In this document: piece by piece, positions 52,011-64,000 of the stretch
Numbering within the stretch: position 1 is the stretch's first letter
Layout of the letters: each line of letters starts with the position of its first letter
Origin: Rhizophagus clarus
Taxonomy: Eukaryota; Glomeromycota; Glomeromycetes; Glomerales; Glomeraceae
NCBI GenBank assembly: GCA_015698045.1
Contig: BLAL01000172.1
Span: forward strand, 62,001-126,000
Direction of reading: 5' to 3'
DNA length: 64,000 nt
The notes under the pieces: generated by a model
Told to the model about the DNA's origin: nothing
Database searches by the model: none
What the model saw: the letters and a program-made list of their open reading frames with translations, nothing else
Program-made: the position numbers and the translations under genes

Positions 52011-52790
52011 GAACTAGATAGTATACTTATAGTTCTCAACTTCATCCAATAATACTTGATATTATTTAACATGATTGATGTATATCATTTTTAAGAGATT
52101 TAGTTATTATTTATATTTTTGATAATTAGTAATTAGCCATTACTCTTTCTTTATATGTTCACAGTATATTTTTAAATTTATTAAATAAAATTAGTTTGAA
52201 TAAAACAATTTATATTCACTTAACATGTGTATAATTATAATATTATTACAACCAATTATTATCAAAGAACAAATACATGTTGATGCAAATTTATAGTTAT
52301 TATTAAAGTTGCTACTTATTGTACAAGATAAACAAACTAATAACATCAGAGTTGTTTATACGAAAAGATTATCATTAAAAAAATAATTGTACGGTTTTTA
52401 ATAAATACATGTACAGTACATCTATACAAATGACCTTATTTCTTTATTTTCTTAACTATATTTAAAAAGTTTTTCCATTAAATACAACTAATATTATTTG
52501 GTTTGTCATAAAAATACTCATGCTACAAACCAAAGTTTTTTTTACGACATAATTTAATGTTACATTATTATAATTTATTGTATGACTGTACACATTTGAC
52601 GAATTCATAAATATCCAAATAAACTTAGAATGACACTGAATCCAAATGTAGCCTGAGCAGAATGGTTAATTCTTTGAGAGTTAGTTCTTTTGAGATAGCT
52701 TCTTTGTAAATTACAACATACAGTATATAACTAGTTTATAATAAAATTAAAAATAAATAATATACAATTATATTTCATTTAAAAATTCAT
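52011..52790. other. AT-rich intergenic, no gene seen
   Basis: No ORF of interest, repeats or hairpins noticed. Confidence 0.5.
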
Positions 52791-52794
52791 CTAA

Positions 52795-52960
52795 ATTTCA
52801 TTCAAATTATTTTCATTCAAATTATTGAGACATTTAAGAGCTACTTCCTTCTCTCCACTACTTTTTAACCGAATGACCTTGTATATAATACCAAATCCTC
52901 CTTTATCAAGATATTCAACATTTTTGAATTGATTATAAGGAATCTTTTTTCAAGAATAAA
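52795..52960 (-). pseudogene. Kinase N-lobe fragment
   Basis: The minus strand reads IPYNQFKNVEYLDKGGFGII YKVIRLKSSGEKEVALKCLNN: the Gly-rich loop and VALK lysine of a TKL-like kinase, ending without a catalytic lobe. Confidence 0.65.
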
Positions 52961-53335
52961 TTTATCTAAAATTGCATTTTCACTTTTTCCAAATCTACTT
53001 ACAATTTAAATAATTGAAATATATTAAAATTTATATTAAAACGCAAAATTAAAAAAAGTAATATGATGACTTATTCTAAAATTTAATTAGAAATTTAATA
53101 AATATAATAAATTTAGATTTTAGATTTATTTATAATAAATGGTCTATATTTTATAATTTACCAACTAATGCAATAGATATTATTTTTAAATAAAGATCAA
53201 ATTCGGTTAATAAATTATGATAAATAATAACTTACAACAATCTGAAGTGAATTACCAAATAATTTATGTAAATATTATATAAATATGTAATAATAAAATT
53301 AATTAAATAACTTACACCCGCTTATATACAATTCT
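52961..53335. other. AT-rich intergenic, no gene seen
   Basis: Nothing recognisable. Confidence 0.5.
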
Positions 53336-54440
53336 TTTTGATTGAAAATAATGCTAACTGGTTTGAATAAAATTTTAACTTTGTTTATCAAACGAGCTTT
53401 GAAAGTAATTCTTTTCTTGAACTTCAAAAATATTGTACTGATTTAATGAATAAAGAATCGGATACTAAATCACTAAATTTTCTACAATTTTGGAAAAACT
53501 TATGATCTCACTTATTCAAAATGATAATCTTCAAATGAGTAAGTTCAAGTATGGGAAAGTGTTCTTAAATTGGTCTTGCTCAAAATCCGGAACTTTTCAC
53601 TGTTTATCGAAAGATTATTTTAATGTATTAAAGAATATACTTTACATCAATGATTCCCTTTATTAAATTCTATAATTTTATTTCTAAAGAATTTTCAGAT
53701 AAAGTTTTACCTTACAAGGAAATTCTATTTGAAGAGTTATTTATGGGCCTGTTAAAAACTTTTTTAAATTTACATCCTAATAGCAGGCCAATTGATAAAT
53801 CAAAAACTGTAGATTCAAAATTATCACATTTCAGCATATTGAACTAATTTCGAAATGGATTGATAGATTAGATATTAAAGATCATATGAATTCAAATTAA
53901 TTCTTCGTAGATCTCGCGATGGCTTTACACCTGATGAAATCTGCCCTATGAAAAAAAAATATACTTAAAACATACTTATGCACTTTTTAAATGTACTTAA
54001 AATATACTTAATGTACTTAAAATGTACTTAAAATTTTTAAAATGTACTTAAATTATACCTAAAATTGCAATTTTAAGTATATTTTAAGTGTAAATTTTTT
54101 GTACTTAAATTATACCTAAAATTGCAATTTTAAGTACATTTTAAAAATTTTAAGTGTATTTTAAGTACATTTTAAGCGTATTTTAAGATTTAAGTATATT
54201 TTTGGTATATTTTAGAGAAATTTTTTTTCATAGGGAGCTGTGAAGATCTATCTGTCTTATACTCTAACGGCCGTTAAAGTGGAACGTAGTAACGAAATTC
54301 TTGGAGGATATAATCCAGTTGAATGGGACGATGGTGAAGACCTTTCTATTATTGGAGATGATTTTTTACAAATATTAATCAGGGTTGTTGTTGTAAAACA
54401 TCTTATGAAAAACCTATCAGAGAAACCAACGATACAGTAA
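53336..54440 (+). pseudogene. BTB-TLDc family pseudogene
   Basis: Scattered frames give VYQTSFESNSFLELQKYCTD, GLAQNPELFTVYRK, IPFIKFYNFISKEFSDKVLP, LLKTFLNLHPNSRP, RSRDGFTPDEI and, after an inserted element, AVKVERSNEILGGYNPVEWD. These are the BACK-like middle and TLDc start (NEILGGYNP) of a BTB-TLDc protein family that is very large in Rhizophagus. Multiple stops and shifts; the BTB domain itself is not present here. Confidence 0.75.
53944..54237. mobile_element. Short foldback element in the BTB-TLDc pseudogene
   Basis: Ends CCCTATGAAAAAAAAATATA and, inverted, CCCTATGAAAAAAAATTTCT, with CTG on both sides (53941-53943; 54238-54240) and two extra bases on the right. The interior is built from AAAATGTACTTAAAAT and its inverse. 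Removing it rejoins DEI with CED in the BTB-TLDc frame. Confidence 0.75.
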
Positions 54441-55322
54441 GTTTCTGTAGAAGTATATTTTGTCTTCCAAATTATAAATGACGGTTGTTTTTATATTTAT
54501 AAATATTTTATATAATTAAAAGAATGATGTTTCATATTATTAAATGTAACTTTTTAAATAAATTAAAAAATAAAGTTATGAATCACGGTGCAGTCGGTTT
54601 ATGAATGAAATGAAATATAAATATCGTAAAAAGTTTTATTTTCAAAAGAGAACGGTCATTAGTCATTACATTATAGTTGTAATTCCTATTGAATACATTA
54701 ATCGTTGAAATTCAAAATTAATTGGTAGGTAAAGATGAGGTACTGTGGGTAGTTATTAACTAAATTCGAGTACTGAAAATGAATAAAATAGTAAAAATCG
54801 TAATCATTTATTAAAGATTGGTTTAAATTTTTATCCAAATATCCGAATATTAATTTTTGGGATATAAATAGAAAGTACTAACAAATAAAAAAAAATATGT
54901 AGATAGAAAGTTATCATAATACGTTAAATTTTGTTTTGTGATTTATAGAATTTTTCCAGATAACTGCCGATTTGGATTTATAAAAAATCCTTACTTCTAA
55001 GCTAGTTTAAATTTTTACAAACGTTAAATAATTTTCGTAATAGATGGAATTACGATTAAAACTTGCTATTATTTTATTGACTTTTTCAAAATATTAAGAA
55101 AAAAAATAAACCATCTTAAAATATCAAATAAGCTTTAAAATAGATAGATTGTCAATTCTAGCCTATGTTAAATAAATACTAAATAGTCAAATAAAGTTTA
55201 TTAAAATACATGTACGAATACTATTACAATTTAACTCTTTGATCAAAAATATATACAGAAAACGTGGCATGAATATTACCTAATAAAAAAGAATACACTT
55301 ATTATAACAATTATATCAAAAC
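54441..55322. other. Intergenic, no gene seen
   Basis: AT-rich sequence between the pseudogene and the 3' end of the MACPF-like gene. No ORF or repeat of note. Confidence 0.5.
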
Positions 55323-57377
55323 TTAAATACCTCGATTCGGATCAAAAAATACACATTTATGATCATTTTTTCTGCAAATGCAGATTTCTTTTTCACAAAA
55401 TTTATCGTTAATATATTTTGTTTTGATCCCATCGGATTTTTGTTTCAATAAAATTGGCCCACAATTATTTTCTCCTGTAGAAAATAAACTAACATATTTT
55501 GGCGTCAAAGACATGCATTTTGATTTTAAAGAATTTGATTCAGTCGCTTTTAATGTATTATGTTGTTTCAATTTAAATAATTTTTCCGATTTATTATTGC
55601 ACTTAAAAGGTAATATTCCATAAGCATCAGAAGTTGGAAAATTTGAGATTATAAGTATATAAAAGGTAAAAGTAGGCAAATTAACATAATTGCTAACATT
55701 ATTGTTATCATCCAGACTGTATGAAAATATGTATCTTCCAACTTTATTTTTTTCTTGAACCTTGTAAAAATGATGTCCAATAACGAGAGACCTGTTTGAA
55801 AAATTAAATTCACTTAATGCAGGAATTCCAAAACAAAGAATTTCAGAGTCATGCTCAAAATCTAAAATTTTTTTGTTATCTATAATCGGTGTACTGGATG
55901 ATGCTTCGAAATAATCTTTTAATACTTTTAATTGAAGGTTAAAATCTGAAAGAATGAAATTGAAATTTATATCATAACCAATAATCATCCAATTAACTTT
56001 CAATTTGTATTTACGTTTTTGGAATCCTTTAACGCAATGAATTATTATGCGTGGATGTTCATTTTTTTTTGATGGATATAGAATTTTCCAACTAAAAGTA
56101 GTTTTTTTTATTTGTTCTATATCAATAACTGTTGCAAAAATGTTACATTCAGCTTCTTTATTTTGGAATATTTGTGAAATATTTTGTGGAATATTTTTTA
56201 ATTCAAATTTTCCTATTACATCGCTCATTTCAAAATCATCTGTTTTTATGTGAAGGATTTTTTTTCCAGCTGATACATAGACATCCTTACGTAAATTTTT
56301 TGGTAAAAGTTGGAAAATGCTAGTTCGATTTTCGTATTTTATACAATCCCAACATCTAAAATCATTCAAAGATTGAGCCCAGACTTCTTTATTAAATTCT
56401 TCGTACTTTTCAACGCAATTAGACTCCCCTCCAAGTAATTTAAAAAATTCATGCTCAAAACTATTAGAATTTCCCTTAGAGTATACAGAAGAACTATCTA
56501 CTTTGATTTCTGAAGTCCCAGCACCTGCACCTATAGCAGTCTTATTAACATTTTCTTTAGAATTTCCCTCAAAATTTTTTGACCCTTCAAAACAAACTTT
56601 TCCACCCAAATAAACTTCAGTTGGAATGAATTGACCAAAATTTTCGGTAATTTTTTTAAACCTTTCAGCGTCCTCGGAATTTATAGCATTTATTACTTCA
56701 TTTTTAAATTTATCTGTAGGTACTAAATATTTGCTGAATTCTAAAGATATTTTATTATGTTCTATATACCTACAAGTTGAGTTGGTTTCTGATTTAGTTT
56801 TTTCACTTTCTGACCTCCCAAATGATATCCCCAACTTTACAAATTCCTGTACATCAGCTTCTGCGGTAAGGAACAAATTTGTTTTAATCATTCTTTCTTC
56901 GCTCGATTTATATTCAATTCTTCCTATATTATAACCATTAGCACCAAACTTTCTCATTACACAATCCTTCATTACGAATGCTTTCTGTTTAGCGACCTCA
57001 AATTTGTCTAAAGTTACAATACGTCCATGATCTAACTCATACTTTTCATTTAAGTATTTCCAATCAGGTTCTAGATTTTTTTTTAAATATAAAACATTAT
57101 CATCACTAATAATATCACCTAAATTTAAAATTTCTTCATCTTTCCTTGATATTTCAGCCAATATATTATTTTTATTTTGTGTAAATAATAACGTATCATC
57201 CATTTCCATTTTTTCTTTTAATATTTCACGAATTTTTGATAAATTATGATTACTATGTAAATTAGGAACTAATATACATTCTTTCGATAATGATTCTTTT
57301 ATTACCTTTACGTCAACTTTAGTAAACAAATTAGTAATGACGTTAACTTTAGCAAACCAATTAGTAGCGACTTCCAT
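55323..57377 (-). CDS. MACPF-like protein
   Basis: 684 residues in a single exon. FGQFIPTEVYLGGKVCFEG at 247-265 resembles the core MACPF/perforin signature (Y-G-T-H-x-x-x-x-x-x-G-G), with Gln-Phe where Thr-His is common; before it lies a plausible MACPF beta-sheet and helix region, and after it WAQSLNDFRCWDCIKYENRT then IFQLLPKNLRKDVYVSAGKK. The last 300 residues contain ICIC and other Cys-rich bits and repeated beta-rich segments (IVIGHHFYKVQEKNKVGRYI-like), unassigned. No signal peptide is evident. Fungal proteins of this type form a family in Rhizophagus; whether they make pores is unknown. Divergent from the kinase gene 711 bp away. Confidence 0.6.
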   Translation of the reverse strand: MEVATNWFAKVNVITNLFTKVDVKVIKESLSKECILVPNLHSNHNLSKIREILKEKMEMDDTLLFTQNKNNILAEISRKDEEILNLGDIISDDNVLYLKKNLEPDWKYLNEKYELDHGRIVTLDKFEVAKQKAFVMKDCVMRKFGANGYNIGRIEYKSSEERMIKTNLFLTAEADVQEFVKLGISFGRSESEKTKSETNSTCRYIEHNKISLEFSKYLVPTDKFKNEVINAINSEDAERFKKITENFGQFIPTEVYLGGKVCFEGSKNFEGNSKENVNKTAIGAGAGTSEIKVDSSSVYSKGNSNSFEHEFFKLLGGESNCVEKYEEFNKEVWAQSLNDFRCWDCIKYENRTSIFQLLPKNLRKDVYVSAGKKILHIKTDDFEMSDVIGKFELKNIPQNISQIFQNKEAECNIFATVIDIEQIKKTTFSWKILYPSKKNEHPRIIIHCVKGFQKRKYKLKVNWMIIGYDINFNFILSDFNLQLKVLKDYFEASSSTPIIDNKKILDFEHDSEILCFGIPALSEFNFSNRSLVIGHHFYKVQEKNKVGRYIFSYSLDDNNNVSNYVNLPTFTFYILIISNFPTSDAYGILPFKCNNKSEKLFKLKQHNTLKATESNSLKSKCMSLTPKYVSLFSTGENNCGPILLKQKSDGIKTKYINDKFCEKEICICRKNDHKCVFFDPNRGI

Positions 57378-58088
57378 TTAAATGTATAACTTTTTTTATT
57401 AAAAAAAAACAAAAGAGAAGTAAGAATAATTGAAATGTAACGACGCAGACACTTGTACTGCATAATTTACTGTGACAGATTTCTTGTACTTGTGTCTACT
57501 TTCACATAACACAAACTAACACACCTACGTGACAAATAAGTATACTCTATATCCAATTAAAACAAAATAAATAATTAATTGATAACAAATGAGTAAGGTA
57601 AAACATAAATACGTAAGTATTAGGTTATACCGATTAACACAACATTTGGAGTCAAAAGGACGGGAGAAGATTTCTGATTGGTTAAAATATAAACAGTATG
57701 ACAATTTTTGAACGGTCACATGATTTTTTCAATTTCATCCAATCAAATTTGCCAAACGGGTGTTTTTTAAAAGCGATTTTGAAAATAAAGGGGGGGGATG
57801 TTAAACATACAATTAAATCGGTCTGGCCTAATTAGTAATAAAACAAATGATTTACTATATTTATGATTCATTGTTTCCCTTGAGAATATTGAGAATACAA
57901 CGTATGTGTTTCTTGTGTAATGTGCTTGTGTAATGTGTTTGTTTGTGTAATTGTATCTTTTTTTATATCGTGTTAATTGTGTTATTTGTGTCACTTTCGT
58001 TTGTTTATGTTATCTGCGTATTGTGTCTCTTGTATTTTGCCAATCCATCCCAAGTCTTTTGAAGTTTTTCGCTAGAAAATTGGTTCAA
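57378..58088. other. Divergent intergenic region between two host genes
   Basis: Contains a GGGGGGG run at 57788 and TTGTGTAATGTG repeats near 57910-57940. It should include both promoters; no specific site recognised. Confidence 0.5.
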
Positions 58089-61000
58089 ATGTCGAACGCT
58101 ACCGATATAGAAGAAAATTGCATCGACTTTCTCAACTATTATAGTTATTTGGACTTCAAAGATATAAAACCAATAGAAAATGGATCATCTGGAAAGATTT
58201 TTTGTGCTAAGTGGAAGAATACAATTGTAACTCTGAAAACTTTTCAAGCATCAACCTTCAAAGAAGTAATAATAGAGGTAAAGTGATTATAATTTTTTAA
58301 ATCTTCATATTTAAAACTTATTAGTTATAACATCATACTTTTCATGGCATATTGCAGTTAAGATTACGCAAGCTCGTTGATATTCACGAAAATATATTAA
58401 TATTCTATGGGATTACACGTATAGAATCTGGTAAGAATAAATAAGAAAATAAATAAGTGAAATAAAGGAATAAATTTTAACAAACGGTCATTCTTTTCCG
58501 TATTAGATTATTCATTAGTTATTGAGTACGCTGATAGCGGTACATTAGGAAGCTATTTAAAAGAGCACTTTAATGAACTCGAATGGGTTGATAAATTTAA
58601 CTTAGCATTGCAACTAGCAAATGCTATATTATTTTTGCATAAAAATAGAATAATTCATCGTGGTTTGGTAAGATTATCAAATTTATAATTAATTTTACAA
58701 GATTATATTTTAAATATTTTCTTTTTAACATGAGTGTAGCACGCAGATAATATATATATACACCAGAAAAAAATTAAGTTGGGCGACTTTGGTCTGTCAG
58801 AGAGAATTGCTGAATTGTCAAATAATACATCAGAACTAGTTGATGTAATACCTTATGTGGATCCAGAAAGCTTTAGTATATTTGACACTAATAATAGAAG
58901 TAAAAATTATATATTAAATGAAAAATCTGATGTATATAGTTTTGGAGTTATTATGTGGCAAATTTCAAGTGGACGTCGACCATTTTATCCTGAAGGTGTA
59001 AAATACGATATAAATTTAGCTTTAGATATTCAAAGAGGGAAAAGAGAAAAGATAATTGATGGTACCCCTCTTGAATATGGCAACCTATACACAAGTTGGT
59101 TATATTATATTACGTTTATTTTATTATTTATTTTTTTTTTTCTTTAATAAATCATTTTTATTTTATAGAATGTTGGAAGAGTGAACCAGATAATCGTCCA
59201 AATATGCAGAAAGTAGTTTCAATTTTTCAAGCAATTCCTAAAGAAAATGAATGGATTAATTGGGTAGAAGAAGCAATTGTTAATAAACATATAAAATATT
59301 ATGAAAGCCAACATTTTAATAATATCAAAGAAATTGGTAAAGGTGGATTTTCTAAAGTTTACTGTGCAAGATGGAAAACGTCCGAAAAGTATTTTGCTCT
59401 AAAGGCTTTCCGTAATTTTGAAAATATTGGTGTCAAAGAAATTGTTAACGAGGTAAATATGTTGTAATTTTATTCTTTTTTTGAATATTTATGACGTACA
59501 GTATATGCTTAATATTTAAAATTTAGATTGAAATTCATCGTGAAGTAGATTTTCATGATAATATTATTCGGTTCTATGGGGTTACAAAATCCGAACTAGG
59601 TGTGATAGTTATTGATAAGTTTTTCTAATTGTTACTGTTTATCAATTTTTAATAATATTACTTTTATTTTAAATAATAGATAGTCAAGGTGATCAAATGA
59701 AAACATATTTTTTGGTTCTTGAATACGCAGATAGTGGTTCACTTCGTAATTATCTGGAAAAAAATTTTAAGACGCTTGATTGGCGTGACAAATATACTTT
59801 TGCGTATCAGATATGTTGTGCTGTCTCATGCCTACACGAGGAAGGAATTATTCATTGTGATCTGGTAATTAACATTCAATATTATTAAGATAACTTTTAA
59901 ATTAAAAATTAATTAATAGTAATTAAATTTTATTATAGCACTCAAAAAATATCTTAATTAAACAAAAAACAATTAAATTAGCTGATTTTGGCTTATCACG
60001 AAGAATTAAAGCCTCATCTGATGATACGAAATTATATGGGGTTATTCAATATTTAGATCCAAAATTATTTAATCGAAAAAATAACAATGATAAGTCACAA
60101 AGTTACATGTTAGATGAAAAAAGTGATGTCTACAGTGTTGGTGTGTTGTTATGGGAAATATCAAGTGGGAAACCACCTTTTTACACTGATAACGAAGATG
60201 AGTTATTGTTAATAACAAAGATTTCAAAGGGTTTACGAGAAACTCCCATTCCTGATACACCAGATGATTACATTAATCTTTATACAGGTAACTTATATTT
60301 ATTATAGCTCTTCTATTTGTTAAAGTAAGATAATCACCTATACACATTTTATCTTAAGTTCTTAATTTAATTATTTTTATTTCTTATTTACTTAGAATGT
60401 TGGAATGGGGTGCCAGAAAATAGACCAACCATGAAACAAGTAGTAAAAAGACTAGAAACAATTACATATCAGAATACAGTAAATAACCAAGAAGCTAATT
60501 TGAATACTAATTTACAACATGTCGATTCCACTTATCATAATACTGATGAAACATATTTGATATCGGAACGTTACAATATCATACCACAATTGATAACTTT
60601 ATTTATAAAGATAATAAATGAAGGAAAATCTCGTGATCAACGCAAAATAATTCTTGATAATTATCTATCATCAAATAAATTCACCAATGAAGAAATTTAT
60701 GAATGGTTAAACGATAAATATATGATAAGTTTAGATAATATGTTTTTTTTAGGATATTTGAACTTTTCTGGAATTGGTACAACTTTAAATATTAAAAAAG
60801 CATTTGAATATTTTCATAAGGCATCACTAAAAGGTCATCCCACTGCGCAATATTATTTAGGAATCTGTTATGAAAACGGGTTTGGAGTTGAAAAAACTGA
60901 ATCAATGGCACTTCATTGGTATAAACAAGCAGCAGAAAATAACGTTGCAATTGCACAATACTCTATTGGAAATATTTATCTATTTGAAACTTTAAGTAAT

Positions 61001-61330
61001 AGAGATTATAATTTAGCCTTTTATTATTATAGTCTAAGTGCACAGAATGAATGTTCTTTTGGTATAAATATGTTAGGTTACTGTTATTTAAATGGTATCG
61101 GAATTTCTGTTGACAAAAAAATGGCTTTTAATTTATTTTTTAAAGCTGCTAATATGTTGCTCAATATAATGTTGCTGTTTGTTTTGATGATGGTATTGGT
61201 ACAGTAAAAGACTCTGGTAAAGCCTTACAGTGGTATGAGAGATCTGCGGATAATGGTTATAATAGAGCTAAAGAAAGACTAGATGAATTACATAAAGACT
61301 CATTTTTAATATATAAAGAAAAGAAAATTA
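58089..61330 (+). CDS. Tandem TKL kinase protein with Sel1 repeats (5' exons)
   Basis: Exons by GT/AG and phase: 58089-58277, 58358-58430, 58507-58667, 58740-59094, 59169-59452, 59527-59599, 59680-59864, 59939-60287, 60396-61330. Kinase domain 1 has [24 protein letters not shown] and LGDFGL: catalytic Asp of HRD is Gly, so probably a pseudokinase. Kinase domain 2 has [33 protein letters not shown], with catalytic Asp present. Then four Sel1-type repeats ([40 protein letters not shown] and so on). In the last repeat the frame shifts near 61156 (AANM to [14 protein letters not shown]), which would truncate the protein unless it is a sequence error. Continues into the next entry. Confidence 0.8.
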
Positions 61331-61416
61331 GTAAGTCAATTATAATCTACTTAAATGATTCAGTTTTTTCTTTTTTACTTTCTTTATAATTAATTGTATA
61401 AATTTCTACAAAATAG

Positions 61417-63825
61417 AAGACATTCCATTAACTAAACAAGAAATGATAAAGAAGTGGAAATTGAATCATGGTATATTCTTAAATGGGTGTATACAACCAA
61501 GTAAAGAAGCTATTTTTGCTGATGACGGTGACTTGAATATAAGTTTATTTAAAGGGGAACCAATTGTTTATACAAATAGTAACAATCCTAATATGCTTAC
61601 AAATTTGCTTACTTTTAATGCTAATTTTAATCTAAATTTAAATTTACAATCTTCTGATATTTGTATCAATTTTCCTGTTATTAAAATTACGTATAAAGGC
61701 AGTATATCAGAATCTTTTTCAACACATATATTTGAAGAAATTTACATACAACCATATTCTGATAAAACTTTGCATAATTTGTATGGTCATATTTATGTTA
61801 ATGAATTTTTAGCTGGTGGTCAGTTACTTATTAAGGATTTCAATTCAGCTTCTTTAAAACAAATTGATATCTTAAAATTTTATTTAATTTGGGCATATAA
61901 CTCAGCTAAAAATAAGAATAAAATTCCTTTTCATAATGATTATTTTGACACACTTTTTTTACCAAGAGTAGAAACATCACATGGTATGATATTGAATACT
62001 CCAAGGAAATTATATAATTGGTTATATAGCTTATATCAAGAAAATATAATAGATATAATTTCTTATAACAATTTTAATTCTGTTTCTCAATTAAAAAAGA
62101 AATCAATTGATATTTTGCAGATATTAAAAAGAGATATTTCTGAATTATTTATACTTCAAGTAAAAATGGAAACTATTTTTCAATTGAAAGAAATATCAAC
62201 TAATGTTATTACTCAATTAAGAGAAATAACAGTTAATGATTTAAATGAAATACAACCTGGAATTGCTAATTATAAAGAGAGATTAAGACTAGAAGAATGG
62301 ATTGAAAATGAAATTTACATTGAATTAGTAAGATGGATTAAAAGATTTCATATACTTCAAGGATTAATAATTAATAATTCACATATAATTGAAAGCAGTA
62401 ATAAGGCTGCTGTTATTTTTACTGAAGTTCCTAAGGTAGTTTTGAGAAATAAATCTTATTTTGAAATAAGAAATCCGACAACAGAGTTGGAAAATAATTT
62501 GATATCCAATAATATTTTCTCTATTAAAAATATTGAGTCTTTCCCATTTATTAATATTAATAATGATTTTAGGGATCAAGAAAACATTCATTTAACAGTC
62601 AAATGCGAACAATATATAATAGTAATAAATAAGGATTGTATAAAACCATCAATAGAATTTAATAATTCTATAGAAGAAGCACTTAATAGTATGAGACCAT
62701 TAAATGAGTTACATGATTTATTTAGTGAATATGGTTATTTATATCCTTTGAAAATTATTTTGGGAAAATCGCTTAAAAGTATTACTACCAGTAATTTTTT
62801 TGGTACTTTTGAAAAAATTAATTTAAGATTACCAATGTTTATCGGATCCTTACATTCATATTTAAAGAATCTAAATATATCATATCTTATAACACAAAAT
62901 GGAAATGTCATTAATAAAAATAATTTAAATGATTGGCTTCAAAATGCAAATGTAGATAAAGAGTTAGAGATTATTGAAATGGATGAAATAATTTCTTTTT
63001 ATGATATTCTTAATTTGGAGCAAAAGAGAAAAATTGACATTGTATTAAATGAGAACGATCATAAAAATTATAAAATTATAATGACTGGAATTAATGAACT
63101 AAAGGATTTAAATGATAATGACACCAAGCATTACAAGCGAATAGTTATAGATCCACCATTAAAGGATAAAAATTATGAAGTATTTGGATCAATAGTTGTA
63201 GAAAATAATCTGAAAATTGATAGTTTTATAAAATTCGGGTTATATGATACTAATGGATTTTCTACCATAATAGACACATCAAATAATAAAGATATTAATA
63301 TTTCAGAATGTTATATTTTATGGATTATTATTGGAAACCCTTTAAACTTATCAGTTTTCAGTCCAAATAATCGAGAATTTCAAGTTAATTACATTAACGA
63401 GTCTATTACTTTAAATCCTAATGAATCAATTTATAATGTTAAACCTTCTTTTCCTTTGTCACAAGAATACACTGTGCTTATAAATGCAAATTTCTCAATG
63501 ATAAATTATGAATATGACAATATTATCAAATTAATTGGATGGTCATATAATTCTATTGATTTTGAAATAAAATCAACATATGTTTCAAAATCAACATATG
63601 AGGATCCAATTATAGATTTACACATTTGTATATTACACTCAGATTACAAAAGTTTAAAGATTGATAATATAAAAATGGAGTGCTTGTTAGATTCATTTGG
63701 ATATGTTTTAACTGAAAAAAATTTGAATAAAGATTTATTCTATAAAATTGATAAATTTGATAATATTAAAGATGTTGTTAAACAATCTTTTATGGATGAT
63801 GATATCAAAATGCTTACTTTAAAAG
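61417..63825 (+). CDS. C-terminal exon of the kinase-Sel1 gene
   Basis: After an 86 bp intron (61331-61416) the frame continues KKIKDIPLTKQEM and is open for about 800 codons. LYGHIYVNEFLAGGQLLIKD with the following FLPRVETSHGMILNTP is a phrase I associate with other large Rhizophagus proteins, but I have no named domain for it. The rest is Asn/Ile/Lys-rich, with three similar beta-rich segments. It could end at TAA 63857, but GT at 63826 and AG at 63901-63902 splice in phase to ELKSNIVEFTNAPIGNNHTT, so the gene probably continues. Confidence 0.65.
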
Positions 63826-63902
63826 GTAAAGTTTACTTGTATGCATTATATAATTAATTTTTTTATATTAATATTATTAATGTTAAATAATAGTTAATGC
63901 AG

Positions 63903-64000
63903 AACTAAAAAGCAACATTGTGGAATTTACAAACGCACCAATTGGAAATAATCATACTACTGATGAATTTCAACCACAACCATATTATAGCAGTCGCTTA
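63903..64000 (+). CDS. Next exon of the same gene, cut by window edge
   Basis: Frame reads ELKSNIVEFTNAPIGNNHTT DEFQPQPYYSSRL up to the last base after an in-phase 77 bp intron. Open to the edge. Confidence 0.55.

Noticed and set aside
1..64000. tRNA or rRNA genes
   Set aside because: No cloverleaf with A and B boxes and no rRNA core sequence was noticed; short tRNA-like strings could be missed by eye.

Overview
The window is very AT-rich eukaryotic DNA, most consistent with an arbuscular mycorrhizal fungus (Glomeromycotina, Rhizophagus-like). The right third carries families that are hugely expanded in those fungi: TKL-type kinases with phase-matched short introns, Sel1 repeats, a MACPF-like protein and BTB-TLDc and kinase pseudogenes. 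This assignment rests on family content recalled from knowledge, not on a search. The rest is a stack of mobile elements inserted into one another.

Layout. 1-2053 is the right end of a virus-like DNA element (A): chromodomain integrase, DUF5679-type zinc ribbon and terminal inverted repeat (TIR). It is inserted in the integrase gene of another element (D, 2054-5560) that carries coiled-coil, Gag, retropepsin and the first codons of a polymerase zinc finger. 7182-8344 holds a small ORF and a retropepsin-like gene. A classical Polinton-type family B DNA polymerase (element C, minus strand) lies in three pieces at 41001-43617, 15542-16978 and 8506-9001. It is split by two insertions: a 6.5 kb non-coding element full of tandem hairpin repeats (9002-15541), and a complete 24,012 bp element (B, 16984-40995) bounded by about 750 bp TIRs and a 5 bp target duplication CCAGG.

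Element B is the main find. Without two later insertions it is about 14.4 kb. In order it encodes an SF3 (D5-like) helicase, a divergent family B polymerase, small virus-like proteins, an A32-like packaging ATPase, a coiled-coil protein, a Gag-like protein, a retropepsin, a protein with an HEIAH motif, a chromodomain integrase, a DUF5679-type zinc ribbon and a small acidic-N-terminal protein. It looks like a Polinton or Polinton-like virus, but I find a Gag-protease module in place of the expected jelly-roll capsid and adenovirus-type protease genes. Elements B and D both place the protease in the -1 frame after a run of nine A, which suggests programmed frameshifting. Several genes of B and C share a GTAATTRAACAT-like upstream motif. 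B is decaying: most of its nonsense codons could come from C-to-T changes. Its polymerase is further broken by a Ty3/gypsy retrotransposon (21909-30525) whose LTRs look identical, and a hAT-type foldback element (38564-39550) sits between its integrase and zinc-ribbon genes.

Right side. 44750-50600 is a degraded hAT transposase gene with a foldback element and a second, well-preserved hAT element (46961-50469, 8 bp target duplication) nested in it. Then follow kinase and BTB-TLDc pseudogenes, an intact 684-residue MACPF-like gene (55323-57377, minus), and a divergent multi-exon gene (58089 to beyond the window) encoding pseudokinase, kinase, Sel1 repeats and a long C-terminal region.
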